64,000 nt of DNA from Bryobacterales bacterium (GCA_028819255.1 JAPPMB010000047.1:94586-158585), one strand, 5' to 3'; shown: positions 26,865 to 37,263, counted from the stretch's first letter. Program-made: numbers and translations. Notes: generated by a model not told the origin, from the sequence alone.

Positions 26865-27314
26865 GCCGCGCTGGCGGTCATTGATAGCAGCCGACCAGAT
26901 CGCGATTTCAGCCCGCAGAGCCGGTCGACTTGCCGGTCAGCCATCAGCACCCTGCCGTGCTTCCGCAACAGGTCCAATGAGGCGCTCTTGCGAAAGCTGG
27001 GAGTGTCAGCATCGCTCATGTTGCGGCGGCGACCGGTGACCCGGCTGCCGTACCTCCACGGCTCGGCCTGTGGCGGGGATTCCCGCAACGGATTTCCAGG
27101 ATGCGCCGATGCCGTCGAGAGCGATGCAGTCCCCCGCCCGATTATCTCGGCGAGTTTCTTGGCATCCCAATTGCAGGCCGAAGACAGACCGAGGGTGACC
27201 TCCGCGAAACGCTCGTCGTCGTGGGCCGTGTCGTTCCAGTAGCGTAGCCAGCGCTTGAGCAACGCGATGCAGCAGCGCGGGAAGACCGCGTGGATGGTCT
27301 GCAGTTCGTCCCGG
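26865..27314. other. Intergenic; weak unidentified minus-strand frame
   Basis: A minus-strand frame from about 27300 down to 26693 reads plausibly helical residues at its start (LLKRWLRYWNDTAHDDERF), directly after the stop of the decayed AlbA_2 gene, but runs antisense into sulfatase 6. No family is recognised. It may be a remnant of the AlbA_2 locus. Confidence 0.25.
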
Positions 27315-29088
27315 CTATTCGTGCGGCTCTGGGTCCCAATGCTCCACGAGTGCGGAACGGCCGAGGATTTCGACGATGCGCACGAGGCGCTCCGTACCGT
27401 CCGAGTCAGTCAACCGGAGGTCTTCACCGGGAACGAACTGAACGGGCTGCAGTTGGCCCCGACCAACGGCGATATTCGTAGCGTAAAGATAGGTACGATC
27501 CAGCGAGTCGCGTATGGGGTTCAGGCGCCCGTTCAACCCGGGTAGACTGCCTGTCGCCTCGGAAAAGATGGCGCTTCCACTCCGCGGCAGCGGGGTCAGA
27601 TCGAGCGCGAGAGCACCGGCGGAGGGGAGCCATTCCCGCACCAGGCAGGCTGCATGTCCGGGTGCGGCGCCGAACACGGTCATCGGCAGCTCGGTCGTGT
27701 ACAGCTCCAAGGCGGCCTCGCCGTTCTCGTCCGCGACCGCCTGTTTCCACGTTCGGTTCGGGAAAAGCGCCAGGACCTCCGCTCCGAGCAGGGGCCGACC
27801 CTCGTCTCGAACGGTGACAACCACTCGGGAGGAGGTGGCGCGGGGCGGCAGGGACCCGCAGCAGGACCTCCGCTCCGTCGATCAACTGATACTCCGGCGA
27901 CCGTCCGGACAGCTCGCGGGTCTCACGAATGATTGCTGGCACACCGTCCCCGCGGCGTTCCATGAAGTACGGCCGGTGCGCCGACCCGCGGATCTCGCCC
28001 ACTCCCATCCGGCCCATCACGGAAGCGATGACTTGGTTCCGCGTCGCCTGCCTCAGCGCCATGCTCTCCACGGTCAGGGTGTTGGGAAGCGCACCGGGCG
28101 AGTGGATTTCCAAGCGGTCGGAGAACATTGACAGGCGGGTCCTGCTGCCTCGGATCGAATAGTCGCGATGCACCACGGCGTTGACGACCGCCTCGAAGAT
28201 TGCTTTCTCGCTGTATTGCGGCATGTCGATCCGCGCGGGGGTCTTTCGGGCAGCGACCTGCATGTTCCGCCCCGCAAACGTCATCGTGTCCGCGATCTGA
28301 CGCTGGAGCGGACCGGTGATCTCCTGCGAGTCCACTTGGCCGGTCGTACGGTCCATACCCCGATAGCGGGTCGCCGTGACGGCTGCGTTGGGCAGCCACC
28401 GCTCGGGGTGCCCTGTGCATAAGAGCACACCGGCGACGGTAGCGCGCTAGACGCCGGACTCGTCCGACGCGAGCAATGCGAGCTTCGCAAGCGCGAGTTC
28501 CGGCTCGGTGGCACCCTCGGCGCTCAGTATCGGCCTCCAGAGCGCGGGCTCCAGCGCATCGAACCCAGTCCCCGCCACCGGCTGCTCGTCGAACCAGAGG
28601 TGCCGGCCCTGTGCGCGCTGCTGCGCCAGCCTCATCGGTTCGTCGCTGGTCAATCGTCGCTTGCTGGCTCCGACCCGAACCCAGCTTCGGCCGCCTCGCT
28701 CGTGCAACGAGTCGCCTCGGGGGACCTCTACCAAGACGAAGGCCTTGCCGTCTAGCTCCCGGTGATGCACGCCGATGCGCAAAGCCGGTTTGATGGCATC
28801 CATGCCCACTGCGACGAGCAGGTTATCGAGCGCAGCCATCTGTTCTCGGGACATGCCCTGAAGGAGCCCGTCATCCGTCGCGCCCATCAGGAGCCGGCCG
28901 CCGTCCGCATTGGCAAATGCGATTATTACGAGCAGCCCGACGACGCAGCGCGGGGTGTAGAACTCGCGCGCCTTCGTCACGACGGCGCTGGCGAACTGCG
29001 GGAGGAAGTTCTCGTGCATTCGACTCAGCAGGTCCCGGGAACGTGCTTCGGCGTCCGCAACCCGGATGCTGCCGAGCATGTCGATCAA
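27315..29088 (-). pseudogene. AlbA_2 (Schlafen-like) / ATPase-domain regulator, broken
   Basis: The parent is a COG2865-type protein, a DNA-binding AlbA_2 domain followed by a GHKL-type HATPase_c_4 domain, often annotated as transcriptional regulator or RecG-like. AlbA_2 part: [19 protein letters not shown] and [12 protein letters not shown]. ATPase part: EAVVNAVVHRDYSIRGS. C-terminal part: LNPIRDSLDRTYLYATN and VRIVEILGRSALVEH. Lesions: an in-frame TAG at 28447-28449, between DESGV and RATVAGVLL, and a one-base frameshift near 27855 (LLRVPAAPR continues as ATSSRVVVTVRDEG in another frame). Both flanks remain well conserved, so decay is recent or the lesions are sequence errors. The start is TTG 29088 or ATG 29079. 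Confidence 0.82.
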
Positions 29089-29238
29089 CTGGCCGAGACG
29101 CCGCTTATCCGAATTGAACCATCGCCAGTGCCTCTGTATGCCTCACGATCACCCTTGCCGTGCAACGCAATCGCTGGCACCGCCCGAGTCCCGCTCGCCA
29201 CTCGAATGGTAGAGCGTTATGGAGTGCGCGGAAGCTCG

Positions 29239-30225
29239 CTAGCCGCCGAATGATGCGAAATCCGTCTCCAAGTCCTCGGCCATATCCTTTATGCCCTTCA
29301 ACCTCTCGGAGTCGTTTCGGACCTTCTGCTTCAGAGTGTCCACCAGCGGCGCGAGGATCGCGGCGGACGGCGATCGCTGGATAAGTTCCAAGATGCGGTC
29401 CCGTCCGATGATCATGGCCATGTCGCGCAGCGAGAAGTGGAAGTTCGCGGCAGGGGGAAAATCCTCAATCTCAGGCAGTAGGTCCAAGAGGGATGCGACG
29501 TGCTTTTCCCCAGACTCGATTTCCTGGGAAATCAAGTAGGCCGTCGCCAAGACCAGATGGCAGTGGAAGCGTTCGGCGGAGTAGCTCGCTTCGCATTTTT
29601 CAACACCGAGAGTTGCCGATGCAATGGCTGTCTTGGTTTGCCCCATGCAAAGTTCCAGTCCGGCTTTGGAAATCAAAGCTCTGATGACCGTTATGTCGTA
29701 CTGGGGTTCGCTGCTGTCCCCGTAGCGCACAACCAGCTTGTTGAGCTGAGACAGCGCTTCCTTCCTGCGATCCGAGTGTGCCAGAGTGACCGCCCAATTG
29801 AACTGTGCCCTAATGACCTGGTCCTGAACCTGCGGTTCTTCGTGCCACTTGTACCGATCTACGAACGCGGCATACTTTCCTATGGACTCTTCCGTATAGC
29901 CCATTTGCCCCGTCACAACGGCGGCATTGAATTGCGCCTCCGCAACGAGAGGATCAATGATCGCCGGACCGTCCGATTCGAATCGCTTTAGCAACTCGCT
30001 GTAACACCAAAGCTCGTCCTCGAACCGCTCCAATGCGGCAAACGACCTTCCGCGACATAGCAGTGCGTGGGCAATCGCTTCATGAACGTCTTCATCGTCA
30101 CACTCTCCGCATGTCTCCAGGACTTCGTCGCAGAGTGCGATTGCATCCTCGTATGCGCCGACCTCGCATAGATCCTCTGCATCAAAGATCTGTCCGAAGA
30201 CCCATTCGAGTTCCTGGTCATCCAT
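29239..30225 (-). CDS. Tetratricopeptide-repeat-like protein, function unknown
   Basis: A 328-residue helical, acidic protein without signal peptide. Repeated TPR-like helix pairs are visible, for example AYEDAIALCDEVLETCGE, AIAHALLCRGRSFAALERFEDELWCYSELLKRF and EESIGKYAAFVDRY. Such proteins usually scaffold protein-protein contacts. ATG at 30225. It follows the decayed Doc/AbrB module on the same strand, with a 0.4 kb gap. It is intact, unlike its neighbours on both sides. Confidence 0.7.
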   Translation of the reverse strand: MDDQELEWVFGQIFDAEDLCEVGAYEDAIALCDEVLETCGECDDEDVHEAIAHALLCRGRSFAALERFEDELWCYSELLKRFESDGPAIIDPLVAEAQFNAAVVTGQMGYTEESIGKYAAFVDRYKWHEEPQVQDQVIRAQFNWAVTLAHSDRRKEALSQLNKLVVRYGDSSEPQYDITVIRALISKAGLELCMGQTKTAIASATLGVEKCEASYSAERFHCHLVLATAYLISQEIESGEKHVASLLDLLPEIEDFPPAANFHFSLRDMAMIIGRDRILELIQRSPSAAILAPLVDTLKQKVRNDSERLKGIKDMAEDLETDFASFGG

Positions 30226-30638
30226 GATTGTCGTTTCGGCGCTCTCCGTCGTGTTCTCGCTGCGACAGCAAGCGCCCGTTGGCGGTCACACCGCGCTGAT
30301 GGCCGGGCGGTGTTTTGTATCGTAGCAGCCCAGTCCAGCCGCCAATGCTCCGGTCCTGATGCGACCCGCCCCAGCTCTCGCTGCGGACAGGCGCGTGCGG
30401 AGCCGGGCCGACTGCCCCGCACAGAGCCGATGCTCGGCAACCGCTGGCTCATCAGTCCGCGTGGACACCGGGGTTCCGGCCCTCGTTCTCCGACAACGTG
30501 TTTCAGTCTGGATGACCCAACCAAGAGCCTGTTCCGCAACGGGCTGTGGCGATTCCCGATGAGTGGTGAGTGCTGCAATCTCGATCTTGCGCAGTGGCAA
30601 CTTCCCCATGACGGCGTATCGAACGCGACTCTCAGTTC
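30226..30638. other. Intergenic, no gene recognised
   Basis: About 0.4 kb between the TPR gene and the 3' end of the Doc pseudogene. Nothing recognisable in six frames. Confidence 0.35.
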
Positions 30639-31037
30639 CTATGTCGCGAGGCGGACGCGAATCCAGCTCGCAAGCCCCTCCTCGGAGACCTGTCCGCTCG
30701 ATACGGCTTCCATGATCCGAATGGCGTCGAATGGATCAAAGGCAAGGTTTCAGCCGTTGGCAAGCAGGAACAGGCCCGCTGCGAGCCACGCGGCACGCTT
30801 GTTGCCATCCGCAATGCCGTGGTTCGACGCCAAGCCGCAGGCATGGGCTGCAGCCAAGGTGACAGCATCAGGATCGCAATGCGACTCCAGGTTCTATGGT
30901 CTCGCGAGAGCCGAGTCGACAAGCCCAGGATCAAGAACGCCCTCGGCTCCGCGATGCTCGGCAATCTGGCGATCATGAATAGCCAGCACGACCTCCAACG
31001 GAACCCACCGCCATGGGGCAGGCTCTCCTGATGTCAC
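30639..31037 (-). pseudogene. Doc-type Fic toxin, two premature stops
   Basis: Doc toxins of the Fic fold phosphorylate EF-Tu. Reading the minus strand from the GTG at 31035-31037, the frame gives WRWVPLEVVLAIHDRQIAEH, then LDPGLVDSALARP, a stop, LAAAHACGLASNHGIADGNKRAAW (the Fic motif H-x-x-x-D-G-N-K-R), FLLANG, a stop, and ends SGQVSEEGLASWIRVRLAT. The two in-frame stops are TAG at 30894-30896 (Gln is usual there) and TGA at 30750-30752. Apart from these, 132 codons are conserved over the full Doc length. The GTG start overlaps the antitoxin stop by 4 nt. Confidence 0.85.
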
Positions 31038-31261
31038 TTCGATAGCGCTCGCAGCACCTCTCGGTCGTCGCGCATGATCTCCTCGGCGACCGCTGTCTGG
31101 CGCAGAAACTCAGGATTGTGGGGCGTGAGCCGATACCCGCCGCCCGGAGCGTCGGTAAGGTACAGGATGTTGCCCTCTCGCACCTTCAACCGAACCATCG
31201 CCTCCTTGGTGAGGATAATCCCGGAAGACGAGCCGACGTTTGTGACCTTGAGTGAGAGCAT
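31034..31261 (-). CDS. AbrB/MazE-type (SpoVT-AbrB) antitoxin
   Basis: A 75-residue swapped-hairpin AbrB protein. SLKVTNVGSSSGIILTKEAMVRLKVREGN is the classic DNA-binding beta hairpin, and the C-terminal tail (EEIMRDDREVLRALSK) is the toxin-binding type. It is paired with a Doc toxin gene through a 4-nt overlap; the antitoxin is intact while the toxin is dead. The ATG at 31261 is chosen because upstream in-frame residues are unlike the family. It probably represses its own promoter. Confidence 0.85.
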   Translation of the reverse strand: MLSLKVTNVGSSSGIILTKEAMVRLKVREGNILYLTDAPGGGYRLTPHNPEFLRQTAVAEEIMRDDREVLRALSK

Positions 31262-31436
31262 TGCAGCCGGGCCTATATTGCATTGATCAAATAGGCCCGG
31301 TTGTTCCGAAGCTCGTGCATCGCCGCGCTGACAGGTGTTCCAAGGCTGAGATCTCCGTCCGATCCAGGTTCCTCGGAACGTGGCGCATGCCACCTCACGA
31401 TCATGAGAAGCTCGCCAGCGCTTCCACCCGATGTGG

Positions 31437-34400
31437 CTACCATGTGTCCACGAAGGGCCTCTTCTTCCCTGCCCTGGCGGACGGGGGAGGCACCGAATCG
31501 AGCGTGCGGATCACGCACCGCCGCGTATCGGCGGGATCGATGACATCGTCGAATGCGAACGCCACGCCGGCGTTGAGGGCCTTGCCGCGCTCGTAGGCTG
31601 CGGCCACGAGCTCGTTGTAGCGGGCCGTGCGGGCCTCCGGATCGCTGATGGCCGCAAGTTCGTTGCGAAAGCCCAGCTTCATCTGCCCTTCCAGGCCCAT
31701 TCCACCGTGCTCGGCCGTCGGCCACGCGACCGTAAGCATCGGGCGCTTGGTGTGGCCGCCCGCCATGGCCTGAGCACCCAGGCCATAAGCCTTCCGCAGA
31801 ATGACCGTCACGAGCGGGACCGAGAGATTGGCGCCCGTCACGAAAAGTCGGCTGCAGTGCCGAACCAGCGCGGTACGCTCGATCTCGGGCCCGACCATCA
31901 TGCCGGGGGTGTCACAGAGGACGACAATCGGGATGTCGAAGCAGTCGCACAGCTGCATGAAGCGGGCTGCCTTGTCGGAGCCGTCGCTGTCGATCGCTCC
32001 AGAGAGAAACTGCGGGTTGTTCGCAATGACGCCGACGGGGCGTCCCTCGATACGTCCCAGTGCCGTAATCATGCCCGGACCGAAGGCCGGCCTCAGTTCG
32101 AGAACGCTTCGGGAGTCGCACAGGGTTCCGACCAGCTCACGAATGTCGTAGACGCGCAGTCGGTTCTCGGGAACGACCCTGCGGAGGAGGCGCTGATCGG
32201 CGCACTCCCATGAGCGCAGCGGACCCTGGAAGTACGAGAGGTACTTCTTGGCGAGCGCGACCGCCTCGGCCTCGTCCCTAACGGCCAGATCAACCACGCC
32301 GTTGGGCACCTGTATTTCCATCGGGCCGACTTCCTCGGGCCGAAACACGCCGAGCCCGCCGCCCTCGATCAGGGCCGGACCTCCCATCCCGATGCTCGAG
32401 TTCTCCGTGGCGATGATCACGTCGCAGCATCCCAGCAGGGAGGCGTTGCCGGCGAAGCAGTAGCGCGACGTGACGCCCACGAGCGGCACAAGCCCGCTCA
32501 GGCTGCCCATCGTGGCGAAGCTGGGCGTGTCGAGAGGCCGGTACATGTCGTCGGAGCGTCCCTGGCCCGCACCGGTCGTCGAGGTTCCCCCCTTGCGCTT
32601 GCCCCCGGTGCCGGCCCTTCCGCCTCCGCCCTCGGCAAACAGCACCACCGGTCGCTTCCACTTGATCGCCAGTTCGAGCATCCGGTCCGTCTTGACATGG
32701 TTGAGGACGCCCTGGGTTCCTGCGAGGACCGTGTAGTCGTAGGCGAGAACGACGCAGCGCGACCGCTCGCCGGGAAAATCGGCGCCGTTCACACTGCCGA
32801 CTCCCGTGATCATTCCGTCGGTGGGAAACCTCCGGATCACTTCTTCGCGGGGCAGCCCTGATCCCGGTGTGAGAGCCAGCTGACCGTACTCGACGAAGCT
32901 GTCCTCGTCGCAAAGATCGTCCACGTTCTCCCGGGCCATCCGCTGGCCGGTCCTGCGCCGCTTGGCGACTGCATCCGGTCGCGCGGCGTCAAGAGTCACC
33001 TTGTGCCTGGCATGGACTTCGGCGAGGTCGGGCCGAATGAAGTCGAGGTCCACGGCCTCGCCTGTCGCGTCGTCCCGTACCGCTACCTCCCGCTCCTCAA
33101 TGTACGCCAAGGGATGCCCTTCGTAGACGGTGTCCCCCTCGGCCACCGTCACCTCCCGGACTACGCCGCTGGCCGTCGCCCGGATCTCGTGCTCCATCTT
33201 CATGGCCTCCATCACGAGCACCAGGTCCCCGGCATGAACCTCGTCTCCGGCCGCCACCTCCACCGAAACGATCGTGCCCTGCATCACTGCGGGCAACGCC
33301 CTCGCACCGTCCCGGTTCGGAGCAGGCGCCGTGTCTGGCTGTCGGTCCCGGGCCTCGGTCCCGCCGTAAGCGAGAACCGCCAGTGGATCGGCGGGATCGA
33401 CGCTGGCCCCGGCCCGGCCAGCCGGCTGCGGGCGGACGAGATCTTCGAAGAAGCGACTTCGAATCGTCCTGTCGCCGGCCAGCATCTCGATGTGCTCATC
33501 GACGAACCTGGTGTGAACATCCCAGCCTGCGACCCTCGGATGACGGAGAATGGCCTGAAGGAATCCCACGTTGGTCTCCACTCCCTCGATGCGGAAGTCT
33601 CCCAACGCCCGGGAGGCCCGCCGCAGCAGACCGGCCATCGTCCCCCCTTCCAAGTGGCAGATGACCTTTGCGAGGAGCGAGTCGAATCTGGGGCTGATCC
33701 GGTATCCCGCGTATCCGAACGTGTCGACCCGGATGCCGCGGCCGGCGGGCAAGTCGAAGGCGGAGAGCTTACCGGCCGAGGGTCTCGCCACCCCGTCCAC
33801 ACCCATGGACTCCATGTTGACGCGGACCTGGATCGCCATACCCTGCGGCGGCCGGACCTCTGACTGCCACGAGCCCAGCTGGTCAAGCGTCTTTCCGCTC
33901 GCCAGGCCCAGCTGCAGCCGCACGAGATCCATTCCCGTGACTTCCTCGGTGACCGTGTGTTCGACCTGAAGCCTTGCATTCGCCTCGATGAAGTAGTAAT
34001 TCGGTCCGTCCACGAGAAACTCGAAGGTGCCCAGATTGCGGTAGCCGGAGACCGTCGCGAGGCTCGCCGCCGCCCTGGCGATCCCGACGCGGACGGAGTC
34101 CGGCAGCCCGGGCGCAGGAGCGACCTCAATCACCTTCTGGTAACGCCTCTGCAGCGAACAGTCCCGGTCACCCAAGCAGGCCACGGACCCGGCGGCGTCG
34201 GCGGCGATCTGGACTTCAATGTGGCGGGCTCCGCCGATGAACTTCTCCACGAAGACGTCGGCGATGCCGAACGCCGCCCCTGCTTCGGACTGGGCGCGTC
34301 TGAACGCCTCCTCAAGTTCGCCCGGTGCGGCCACCATCCTGATCCCCCGGCCACCGCCGCCGCCGACTGCCTTCACGAGCATGGCGGAACCAGAGGCGAG

Positions 34401-34841
34401 CCCGGCAAGAAAGTCCCGGGCCTGTGCAATCCCCACAGCTTCGGAGATGCCGGGAACGACAGGCACTTCGAGTTTCGCAGCCAGTCTGCGAGCGCGGGCC
34501 TTGTCCCCGAAGAGTTCGAGAGACGCTGGGCTGGGGCCGACGAAAACGAGGCCCTCGCTCTCGCAGCGACGCGCGAACGACGCGTTCTCGCTGAGGAACC
34601 CGTATCCGGGGTGAATCGCGTTGCAACCCGTCCTGCTCGCCAGTGCAATGATCTGTTCCGTGTCCAGGTAGGCGCGAGGCCCCTCGCCGTCCAGCGCCTC
34701 CGCCGCGTCGGCGCGGCAAACGTGCAGGGAACGGCTGTCGTCCCTGGAATAGACGGCCACGGTCTCGATTCCGCTATCCGAGGCCGCGGACGCGATCCGG
34801 ATTGCGACCTCGCCGCGATTGGCTATGAGCAACTTCCTCAC
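31437..34841 (-). CDS. Single-chain biotin-dependent acyl-CoA carboxylase
   Basis: A 1134-residue protein carrying all three carboxylase parts. Biotin carboxylase (1 to about 450): KLLIANRGEVAIRI, AIHPGYGFLSEN, AVGGGGGRGIR and FIEANARLQVEHTVTE. Biotin carrier domain: EAMKMEHE with biotinylated Lys548. Carboxyltransferase (about 630-1134): YDYTVLAGTQG, FAEGGGGR and CDTPGMMVGPEIE. The layout matches the homomeric LCC-type carboxylases, which accept acetyl- to longer acyl-CoAs. It fixes bicarbonate onto an acyl-CoA using ATP. GTG start overlaps the stop of the CoA-transferase upstream (GTGA). The operon context implies the acyl-CoA is supplied by the two CaiB enzymes. Confidence 0.93.
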   Translation of the reverse strand: MRKLLIANRGEVAIRIASAASDSGIETVAVYSRDDSRSLHVCRADAAEALDGEGPRAYLDTEQIIALASRTGCNAIHPGYGFLSENASFARRCESEGLVFVGPSPASLELFGDKARARRLAAKLEVPVVPGISEAVGIAQARDFLAGLASGSAMLVKAVGGGGGRGIRMVAAPGELEEAFRRAQSEAGAAFGIADVFVEKFIGGARHIEVQIAADAAGSVACLGDRDCSLQRRYQKVIEVAPAPGLPDSVRVGIARAAASLATVSGYRNLGTFEFLVDGPNYYFIEANARLQVEHTVTEEVTGMDLVRLQLGLASGKTLDQLGSWQSEVRPPQGMAIQVRVNMESMGVDGVARPSAGKLSAFDLPAGRGIRVDTFGYAGYRISPRFDSLLAKVICHLEGGTMAGLLRRASRALGDFRIEGVETNVGFLQAILRHPRVAGWDVHTRFVDEHIEMLAGDRTIRSRFFEDLVRPQPAGRAGASVDPADPLAVLAYGGTEARDRQPDTAPAPNRDGARALPAVMQGTIVSVEVAAGDEVHAGDLVLVMEAMKMEHEIRATASGVVREVTVAEGDTVYEGHPLAYIEEREVAVRDDATGEAVDLDFIRPDLAEVHARHKVTLDAARPDAVAKRRRTGQRMARENVDDLCDEDSFVEYGQLALTPGSGLPREEVIRRFPTDGMITGVGSVNGADFPGERSRCVVLAYDYTVLAGTQGVLNHVKTDRMLELAIKWKRPVVLFAEGGGGRAGTGGKRKGGTSTTGAGQGRSDDMYRPLDTPSFATMGSLSGLVPLVGVTSRYCFAGNASLLGCCDVIIATENSSIGMGGPALIEGGGLGVFRPEEVGPMEIQVPNGVVDLAVRDEAEAVALAKKYLSYFQGPLRSWECADQRLLRRVVPENRLRVYDIRELVGTLCDSRSVLELRPAFGPGMITALGRIEGRPVGVIANNPQFLSGAIDSDGSDKAARFMQLCDCFDIPIVVLCDTPGMMVGPEIERTALVRHCSRLFVTGANLSVPLVTVILRKAYGLGAQAMAGGHTKRPMLTVAWPTAEHGGMGLEGQMKLGFRNELAAISDPEARTARYNELVAAAYERGKALNAGVAFAFDDVIDPADTRRCVIRTLDSVPPPSARAGKKRPFVDTW

Positions 34842-36079
34842 TTGGCGTTCTCCTCCGGCACGCTGGGCCTGGTGCCGATCACGCCCTCGCGCTCGAGCTC
34901 ATCGATCTCCGCATCGTCCAGGCCGAGAATCCCGCCCAGCACCTCGCAGTTGTGCTGTCCGAGGGTCGGCGACGGCCAGTCGATTCTCATGGGTTCCCCG
35001 TCGATTCGATACGCAGCGCTGGCATGCGGCAGCTCGCCCGTGTGCTCGCGGTCGACGAGCTTCCAGAATGCTCGCGCCTTCAAGTGGGGATCGCGCCACA
35101 GCTCGTTCGAGCGACTCACCGACCCGGCAGGAACGCCGGCGGCCTGCAGTTCGGCCATTGCGGCCTCGGCCCGCCGCTCGGATGTCCATCCGGACACGAC
35201 GGCATCGAGATCATCCTGGCGGGCGAGCCGGTCCGTCAGAGCTCCGAACCCTGCAATAGGCTCGCCGACCACACCCTTCAAACCGTTCCATTGCTCCTCG
35301 TTCAGGATCTGGATCACGACCCATCTTCCCGCGCGGCAAGGATAAGCACCGTGGGGAGCATGGTGCCTGGATCGATTGCCCATGCGGGGCGGGGCCGTGC
35401 CCGTCATTGACTGCTCGGCGATTCCGTGGACTCCCAGCGGGAGCAGGCACTCCGAATGCGACAGGTCGACGAACTGTCCCTCGCCGGTGCGCTTCAGGTG
35501 ACGGAGGGCAACGAGCAGGGCGGAAGCTCCGTTGAGACCAGCCACGGCATCGCCGAGCGCGATGTGCACCATCATGGGCGGCCAGTCCGGATGGCCTGTC
35601 AGGTGCGGCAGACCCGCCGCCTGCTCGGTCGTCGAACCGTAGGCGCGATAGTGGCGCCAAGGCCCGGTGCTGCCGAATCCCGGCATCGAAACCATCACGA
35701 TGTCCTGCTTTGCCTGCCGAAACACCTCGTATCCGAGCTTGAGCTTTGGCAGGACGCTCGCGGCGAAGTTCTCCACCACGGCGTCGGAGATCGAGACCAG
35801 TCTCAGCAGCAGGTCCCTGCCACGGTCAGTGCCCAAGTCCAGTGTGACGTCCAGCTTGTTGCGATTCATGCAGTTGAACGGAGGATTCTTCTCGTGGCCG
35901 CAGTCGTCGATCCAGCTCCTGGTCGCCTCCCAGCCGCGGAACCAGTCGAAGTGAACACAGGACTCGACCTTGACGACCTCCGCCCCCATGTCCGCAAGGT
36001 GCCGGGTGGCGAGGGGCCCGGCCCAGCCCATCGAGAGATCGACGATTCGGCAGCCGCGGAGGGGACCGCGCACTCTCAT
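34838..36079 (-). CDS. CaiB/BaiF family CoA-transferase (second subunit or paralogue)
   Basis: A 413-residue class III CoA-transferase. Motifs: RIVDLSMGWAGPLATRHLADMGAEVVKVES at the start, NRNKLDVTLDLGTDRGRDLL, and MVSMPGFGSTGPWRHYRAYG in the middle. These enzymes move CoA between carboxylic acids via a catalytic Asp. ATGA overlap with the preceding CaiB gene and GTGA overlap with the following carboxylase gene make a strict three-gene operon. Two adjacent, divergent CaiB genes often form a heteromer; which acid is activated cannot be told. Confidence 0.9.
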   Translation of the reverse strand: MRVRGPLRGCRIVDLSMGWAGPLATRHLADMGAEVVKVESCVHFDWFRGWEATRSWIDDCGHEKNPPFNCMNRNKLDVTLDLGTDRGRDLLLRLVSISDAVVENFAASVLPKLKLGYEVFRQAKQDIVMVSMPGFGSTGPWRHYRAYGSTTEQAAGLPHLTGHPDWPPMMVHIALGDAVAGLNGASALLVALRHLKRTGEGQFVDLSHSECLLPLGVHGIAEQSMTGTAPPRMGNRSRHHAPHGAYPCRAGRWVVIQILNEEQWNGLKGVVGEPIAGFGALTDRLARQDDLDAVVSGWTSERRAEAAMAELQAAGVPAGSVSRSNELWRDPHLKARAFWKLVDREHTGELPHASAAYRIDGEPMRIDWPSPTLGQHNCEVLGGILGLDDAEIDELEREGVIGTRPSVPEENAK

Positions 36080-37236
36080 CCTGCCGCCCCCGCCATCTCG
36101 AGCACGGACTCCGTGTCCTCGCCCAGGCGGGCCACCTGGCCGCCCGGAATCGCAGGCGAGCCGCGGAGGCGGAACGGCGTCACGGGCAGAGGGAAGGAAC
36201 CCAGATCCGGATGGGTCACGTCGGCGAACACCCGTCTCGAGACGTACTGATCGACGCTGAACAGCTCCTCCATGGTCGGGACGAGGCTCAGAGGCACCTT
36301 CATCTCCTGGCCCCTCATGACCAGCTCCTTCGCCGACATGCCGCTCACTGCTTCGGCAATCACGGGATCCAGCGTGTCGGCGTCCTGGTACCGCGCCTCG
36401 CTCGACCGGTACCTGGCAATCCCTGCCAGCCGTTTAAGCCGAACGAGTCGGCAGAATCCGTACCACTGGCTGGGCGTCAGGACTGTCACGCCCAGCCATC
36501 CGTCCCGGCACGGGTAGATGCCCAGAGGATAGGTGGTCCGAAAGCGGTTCACTCCGGATCGGGTCCGCATCGGCAGTCCGCAATGCACGCGTACGGCCTC
36601 GATTTCGGTGAAGCAGACGCCGGCCTCAAACACGGACACCTCGATGTGCGCCGGGCCGGAGGCATTTCCGATCTCGCGGGCCAGAACCTGTCCCATGGCA
36701 CCGATGAAGGCTGTCTGCCCCGCGACGATCTGGGCATGGTAGCCGCCGGGGATCACAGGAGCCTCGCCGGCGTTGCCGAGCCAGTCGATCTGGCTCGCCA
36801 ACGCCATGCACACGCCGTCAGACCCCGTGAAGTCCCGATAGGGGCCGTCCTGGCCGAACCAGGTGATCGAGAGCAGCGCCGCGTTGGGAGCGACCTGAGC
36901 AAGTTCCTTCAGGGGGAGGGGCCGTTCGTCGGTCGCGCAGCCGTCAATCACCAATGAAGCGCCGCGTGCCAGTTCCCGCAGCCGCGCGGAATCGTCGCAG
37001 ACGACACTGCGCTTGTTGGTGCTGAGGTAGGCGTGCATGCCGCTTGCCTCGGGTGGTTTGACGCCGGGGATGATCGGCGGAACGCGACGTGTCTCGAAGC
37101 CCTCGGGGGGCTCCACCAGAAGAACATCGGCTCCGTGGTCAGCAAACAGCTTTCCGCAATAGCCGGCAGCAATGCCGCCCGAGATGTCGAGGACGCGGAT
37201 CCCGTCAAGGGCTCCGGTGTAGTGCGAGTGGCGCAA
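36076..37236 (-). CDS. CaiB/BaiF family CoA-transferase (first subunit or paralogue)
   Basis: A 386-residue class III CoA-transferase. GIRVLDISGGIAAGYCGKLFADHGADVLLVEPPEG is the N-terminal CoA-binding region; STNKRSVVCD and ITWFGQDGPYRDFTGSD follow. The family Asp that forms the acyl intermediate is expected near GGYHAQIVAGQTAF, but I do not see a clear Asp there, so it may be the non-catalytic or altered partner. Start TTG at 37236 is the longest; divergent from the MFS gene. First gene of the CaiB-CaiB-carboxylase operon. Confidence 0.88.
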   Translation of the reverse strand: MRHSHYTGALDGIRVLDISGGIAAGYCGKLFADHGADVLLVEPPEGFETRRVPPIIPGVKPPEASGMHAYLSTNKRSVVCDDSARLRELARGASLVIDGCATDERPLPLKELAQVAPNAALLSITWFGQDGPYRDFTGSDGVCMALASQIDWLGNAGEAPVIPGGYHAQIVAGQTAFIGAMGQVLAREIGNASGPAHIEVSVFEAGVCFTEIEAVRVHCGLPMRTRSGVNRFRTTYPLGIYPCRDGWLGVTVLTPSQWYGFCRLVRLKRLAGIARYRSSEARYQDADTLDPVIAEAVSGMSAKELVMRGQEMKVPLSLVPTMEELFSVDQYVSRRVFADVTHPDLGSFPLPVTPFRLRGSPAIPGGQVARLGEDTESVLEMAGAAG

Positions 37237-37263
37237 GGAACGTGGTCCGGCGATTCAGCGGGC

